NCBI GenBank assembly: GCA_021158735.1
Contig: JAGGUC010000122.1
Location: 1-8,227 of the forward strand
DNA from: Desulfurococcales archaeon
Lineage (GTDB): Archaea > Thermoproteota > Thermoprotei_A > Sulfolobales > NBVN01
Direction of reading: 5' to 3'
Length of the DNA: 8,227 bases
Numbering within the stretch: the first letter of the stretch is position 1; each line of letters begins with the position of its first letter. The position numbers and the translations under genes were made by a program. Below the pieces are notes generated by a model that did not search any database, was not told where the DNA came from, and worked only from the letters and a program-made list of their open reading frames with translations. This document shows, piece after piece, positions 5,288 to 8,227 of the stretch.

Positions 5288-6951
5288 GTGAACACAGCCC
5301 TGTAAAACCTGTTGAGGACCCAGACAACATCGAACCCGTCAACAACTGTGAGGTCGGGAGGCACAGGATCAGTAAATGCTGAGAAGCTCCTCTTGCTCAC
5401 TAACCCGTTAATGAAGTCTATGAGTTCACGAATACGCATAGGCTTCCTGACCCTACTTACTCTTTTAATGATGGATGCTATGAACTTTACCTGCCCCTTC
5501 TCAACAACCCTAGGATAGTAGCTCAGGTCTAGCTCGAACTTCTCCCCATCAACGTATTCAGCAACTATCTTGTAACCACTGCTCTTCACTTTCCTAATAC
5601 CGCTTACGCCATTGAACACCCTCTCCTTCGGCGGTTCATACTCAGCAGCTCCAGCACCGTCACCTCCACCACGCTTAACAATATTTGTGATCTCCTCAGG
5701 CAAGTACTTCCTCATCCTGATGACCTTATCAGCTACGCCGAGGAATGATGATGAAGCACTCATGACCGCTACAACACTAACACCTGTCTTCTTAATTAGG
5801 TCCTTAACCTGCTTATCAAGTGTTCTTATTGGGTCGTCAGACACTAGCTTACTCATGATGTCATCTTTGTACAGGAGGTTCGTGGCGCTAGTGTCTTCAT
5901 CTATAAGGATAACCTCCGCACCCGCCTCAATAACCTCACTTATTGAAGCCCCCATACTCGTTGACCCGCTGGCATCGAGACTAGTGAAGTTACTGGTGTC
6001 CTCACCTGAGGGGAGCCCCCTTACTAGTGACGATATATCAACATGTGTTACTATCCTACCGTCCTCTGCCTTGACTGTGACCGTATACTTCCTTGAGGCT
6101 ACGTACTCCCTCCCATCACCTGCTACGTGGTTGTAGATGCCCTCCTGCAGGGACTCCAGGAGCGTTGTCTTGCCGTGGTACCCTCCTCCAGTTACTACCG
6201 TAAGTCCTTCAGATATCCCCATCCCCTTAACAACCCTGCCGCTCGGTAGCCTGACTACTACCTCAAAAGCTTTGGGAGATTTAAACGGTACTGCGTTCTT
6301 CATGGGCTTCTCGGAAATACTTGACTCTCGCGGCAGTACACTGCCATTACCGACAAACCCCACGTATCCGTTGTCATAGAGCCACTTCCTCAAGTACTCT
6401 TGATCTACGTAGTTTCTAATGTGGTTCCGCAGCTCCCTCAACCTAGTCCTCACTCCCACGATGCGCTCGATAACCTTAGGTATGTCCTCTATGAGCAGGG
6501 TAGTCGCTTGAGGTCCGAACACTCTTCTCCCCCTAGCAGGCAGGCCTACATAAAACCGGAGTATCAAGGACTTGCCTGAGATCTCGACACATGATCTCTT
6601 GAGGATCCAGGGACCTGGCTTAGGAATCCCTATATAGCAGCTATAGCCGCTCCCACACTTCCTCCTAATACCCTTAGTTGCCTTATAGAGCTCCCTAGCT
6701 ATGAAGTCCGTGAGTGGGGCTGAGTAATCTGACCTAAGCAATTCCTCAGGCAGTCCGTGGGTGCTGTAAGGTAGAACCACCTCGGCAATTGAAGGTGGTG
6801 CGTGAGGGTCCCCCTGAACTTTAGTAAAGTAGAGTTCAGCAGTACCGTAATTTATGGCTATACTCAGCAGTCTCTTATATGACCCGTAGCCCCTCCCGTC
6901 CATCTTCCTGATTATCTGCTTGAGCTCGCCCAAGCTAACTGCGCGCCTCAC
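5278..6951 (-). CDS. ABC-class ATPase of the COG3044 / PF09818 family
   Basis: The 557-residue protein matches this family in length and motifs. Its N-terminus has the characteristic MDGRGYGSYKRL (17-28) and KVQGDPHAPPS (44-54) segments. The ATPase core has Walker A GGGYHGKTT (255-263), an ABC-signature-like SLDASGSTSMGAS (324-336), and Walker B with catalytic acid EVILIDEDTSATN (346-358). A C-terminal region of about 110 residues (from 445) follows a Gly/Ala-rich linker (428-436). There are no membrane segments, so it is soluble and not a transporter subunit. The trypanosome homologue MRB1590 is an RNA-binding ABC ATPase, so a nucleic-acid role is a reasonable family-level inference; the archaeal function is not established. 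The start is GTG 6951, with GGGAG about five bases upstream. The gene is divergent from the EamA permease and its promoter contains a 14-bp palindrome. Its stop lies inside the end of the convergent transferase gene. Confidence 0.92.
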   Translation of the reverse strand: MRRAVSLGELKQIIRKMDGRGYGSYKRLLSIAINYGTAELYFTKVQGDPHAPPSIAEVVLPYSTHGLPEELLRSDYSAPLTDFIARELYKATKGIRRKCGSGYSCYIGIPKPGPWILKRSCVEISGKSLILRFYVGLPARGRRVFGPQATTLLIEDIPKVIERIVGVRTRLRELRNHIRNYVDQEYLRKWLYDNGYVGFVGNGSVLPRESSISEKPMKNAVPFKSPKAFEVVVRLPSGRVVKGMGISEGLTVVTGGGYHGKTTLLESLQEGIYNHVAGDGREYVASRKYTVTVKAEDGRIVTHVDISSLVRGLPSGEDTSNFTSLDASGSTSMGASISEVIEAGAEVILIDEDTSATNLLYKDDIMSKLVSDDPIRTLDKQVKDLIKKTGVSVVAVMSASSSFLGVADKVIRMRKYLPEEITNIVKRGGGDGAGAAEYEPPKERVFNGVSGIRKVKSSGYKIVAEYVDGEKFELDLSYYPRVVEKGQVKFIASIIKRVSRVRKPMRIRELIDFINGLVSKRSFSAFTDPVPPDLTVVDGFDVVWVLNRFYRAVFTQV

Positions 6952-6978
6952 TGACGCTCCCGATACCGTTTGTATGTG

Positions 6979-6992
6979 AGGGTAATTACCCT
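6979..6992. promoter_or_regulatory. 14-bp perfect palindrome between divergent genes
   Basis: AGGGTAATTACCCT is fully self-complementary. It lies in the 108-base gap between the ATPase and permease starts, next to the reverse-strand TATA-like AATTAAG (about 6992-6998) and upstream of the ATPase start at 6951. Position and symmetry fit a dimeric repressor operator acting on the ATPase gene and possibly on both genes. Confidence 0.4.
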
Positions 6993-7012
6993 TAATTCAC
7001 CACGAACTAAAC

Positions 7013-7024
7013 ACCTAATAATTG
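7013..7024 (+). promoter_or_regulatory. Candidate TATA box of the EamA permease
   Basis: ACCTAATAATTG is centred about 42 bases before ATG 7060. Transcription would begin near 7044, leaving a leader just long enough for the GAGGAG motif at 7048-7053. Confidence 0.3.
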
Positions 7025-7059
7025 CTACTTACTTAATTGATTGTACTGAGGAGCTGGAG

Positions 7060-7905
7060 ATGAATGCGGGCAGATTTAAAGGTGTTGCTGCTCTAGTGCT
7101 GACTTCCCTACTGTGGGGGTCGTCGTTCCCGGTAATTAAGGTAGTAATTGCTGAGATGAGTGAGTACACGTACACATGGTTGAGGAGCTTAATCGCTGTT
7201 GCTGGACTCACCCCCTACCTCATATACTACCTCCGCAGGCACGGAACCCTCAGTAGGGAAGCTGCTAAGGGTGGTCTGCTAGCTGGCGTCGCCTACGCCA
7301 TCGGTCTATGGCTTCAGGGGTGGGGGACGAGGTACACTACAGCATCTAATTCAGCATTTATTACTGGGTTAAACGTAGTCTTCGTTCACCTCTACGTAGG
7401 CCTCATTAAGAGGACCTACAGCCCCTACCTAGGGCTCTCACTAGCACTCTCAGTCACCGGTCTGTACATGATTACAGCACCAGGCACTGGATTCAACATA
7501 GGTGACCTGCTCGTATTGCTCGGCTCCACGATGTGGGCTGCTCAAGTAATTCTCGTAAGTAAGTACTGCCGGGGAGACCCAATAATATTCACATTATTTG
7601 AAATGCTGCCAGCCACCTCCTTCATCATACCTGACTTAATAGTGGGTTCCCCAGGACCGTTCAGGGCAGACTTAATAGCACTTATAACCTACCTAGCACT
7701 CGTGTGTAGTAACGCAGCCTTCACACTACAGGTACTCGGACAGAGACGCGTCAGTGCTGCCACAGCAGCAATTATTTTCCTATCAGAGCCCGTATTCGCT
7801 ACCATTCTAGCATACCTCCTAATTTCGGAAACGATGGTAGCCGGTCAAATAATTGGTGCACTACTAATTATGACTGCAATGCTCATAGCCAGCATTAAGT
7901 CTTAG
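7060..7905 (+). CDS. EamA/DMT-superfamily membrane permease
   Basis: This is a ten-helix transporter of the drug/metabolite (EamA, RhaT-like) superfamily that moves small metabolites such as amino acids or sugar derivatives; the substrate cannot be read from sequence. The 281-residue product has the two tandem EamA repeats. The first spans about residues 8-140, with LTSLLWGSSFPVIK in helix 1 and TASNSAFITGLNVVF in helix 4. The second spans about 148-280, with GSTMWAAQVILVSKY at its start and the conserved AAIIFLSEPVFATILAYLL near the end. I start it at ATG 7060, because GAGGAG (7048-7053) lies six bases upstream and the protein then begins MNAGRFKGVAAL directly before helix 1. The TTG at 6970 would add 30 residues without family character and would start inside the divergent promoter. 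It is probably a single-gene transcript ending at the hairpin at 8051. Confidence 0.92.
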   Translation: MNAGRFKGVAALVLTSLLWGSSFPVIKVVIAEMSEYTYTWLRSLIAVAGLTPYLIYYLRRHGTLSREAAKGGLLAGVAYAIGLWLQGWGTRYTTASNSAFITGLNVVFVHLYVGLIKRTYSPYLGLSLALSVTGLYMITAPGTGFNIGDLLVLLGSTMWAAQVILVSKYCRGDPIIFTLFEMLPATSFIIPDLIVGSPGPFRADLIALITYLALVCSNAAFTLQVLGQRRVSAATAAIIFLSEPVFATILAYLLISETMVAGQIIGALLIMTAMLIASIKS

Positions 7906-8050
7906 TCTTTACATCCCTGAGTACCCCCTGCTTAGTGAGATAGAGACGTCAGTCATGAGGCCATACATCACTACTCAGCAACCTACCCTATCACCGCAGA
8001 CTTCAGTGAGGGTAGTGCCCTATAGTCAGTATGGTTCTTAAGGAAATTAG

Positions 8051-8082
8051 GGCTAGTGATCTCAACTAGCCTTTTATTTATT
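8051..8082 (+). terminator. Hairpin plus T-rich tail, likely terminator
   Basis: GGCTAGT (8051-8057) and ACTAGCC (8065-8071) form a perfect 7-bp stem with loop GATCTCA, followed by TTTTATTTATTT. It lies about 145 bases past the permease stop and fits termination of that transcript. The 7906-8050 stretch holds no convincing gene. On the reverse strand the same hairpin falls two bases after the deacylase stop without a T-run, so it may also mark or stabilise that 3' end. Confidence 0.55.
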
Positions 8083-8227
8083 TAACAACCTCTTTACGTA
8101 AGCTACTATTTTCGGCAGTACCTCACCTGCCTTACCTAGGATTGTGATGTCAGCTATTGGCGATATGGCTGAAGGCTCTAGGTTCACCTCAATTACTCTC
8201 CCGCCACCCTCCTTAACTATGTGAGGA
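8074..8227 (-). CDS. Sir2-type NAD-dependent protein deacylase, C-terminal fragment
   Basis: The last 50 codons before TAA 8076-8074 are in the window; the rest lies beyond the right edge. The fragment has the closing Rossmann strand and NAD-contact region of sirtuins: IVKEGGGRVIEVNLEPSAIS (residues 3-22), then PIADITILGKAGEVLPKIV. This corresponds to the family pattern in which G-x-x-x-x-x-IN is followed by T-P-x-A-D and G-x-A-G-E-V-L-P. Sirtuins use NAD+ to remove acetyl or other acyl groups from lysines, and in archaea the chromatin protein Alba is a known substrate. The zinc module, catalytic histidine and NAD-binding N-terminus are not visible, so activity cannot be judged. The stop sits inside the T-rich tail of the plus-strand hairpin. 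Confidence 0.8.
   Translation of the reverse strand, partial: PHIVKEGGGRVIEVNLEPSAISPIADITILGKAGEVLPKIVAYVKRLLNK

Noticed and set aside
5612..6136. Plus-strand frame of 174 codons opposite the ABC-class ATPase
   Set aside because: The reverse strand carries the ABC-signature-like and Walker B motifs at this place; the plus frame is a low-complexity antisense shadow.
6970..7059. N-terminal extension of the EamA permease from TTG 6970
   Set aside because: The extra 30 residues lack family character and overlap the divergent promoter; ATG 7060 has a good GAGGAG motif and begins directly before helix 1.
7955..8041. Plus-strand frame of 28 codons after the permease gene
   Set aside because: No ribosome binding site near ATG 7955 and no composition typical of a protein; more likely 3' untranslated sequence.

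Overview
The window looks like a chromosomal segment of a hyperthermophilic archaeon, most likely a crenarchaeote of the Desulfurococcales/Pyrodictiales type. Three observations support this. There is a separate pair of genes for di-myo-inositol phosphate (DIP) synthesis, a solute of hyperthermophiles. There is a TET-type M42 aminopeptidase and an ABC-class ATPase of the COG3044 type. AT-rich TATA-like elements lie about 40 bases upstream of several starts, followed by GGTGA/GGAGG-type ribosome binding sites. The genus is not identifiable by eye, and no rRNA, tRNA, CRISPR array or insertion sequence was seen.

Layout from left to right. (1) 1-719, minus strand: the N-terminal part of an unrecognised exported protein with a signal peptide or anchor and five cysteines. 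(2) 972-1918, plus strand: a cation-diffusion-facilitator (CDF)-like membrane protein spread over three reading frames. Six membrane segments are interrupted by a +1 shift at a C6 run, and the cytosolic domain sits in a third frame after a stop. The usual metal-binding residues appear to be missing. (3) 2041-2535, plus strand: a two-gene unit of a 42-residue microprotein and a 120-residue protein of unknown function, preceded by a leader hairpin. (4) 2565-3668, minus strand: an M42 aminopeptidase. (5) 3894-5287, plus strand: CTP:inositol-1-phosphate cytidylyltransferase and the membrane CDP-inositol:inositol-1-phosphate transferase, overlapping by 34 bases. Together they make phosphorylated DIP. 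(6) 5278-6951, minus strand: the ABC-class ATPase, whose stop overlaps the end of the transferase tail to tail. (7) 7060-7905, plus strand: an EamA/DMT permease, divergent from the ATPase across a short promoter region with a 14-bp perfect palindrome. (8) 8074-8227, minus strand: the C-terminal end of a Sir2-type NAD-dependent deacylase.

The most unusual observation is that two unrelated, well conserved genes (M42 peptidase and cytidylyltransferase) have no ATG, GTG or TTG where their conserved N-termini begin. Each has an in-frame ATA exactly where the initiator methionine belongs. For the peptidase, a GGTGA motif is well spaced upstream of that ATA. Real ATA initiation, start-codon mutation and base-level assembly error all remain possible. 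The doubly frame-shifted CDF-like gene next door makes sequence accuracy worth checking.
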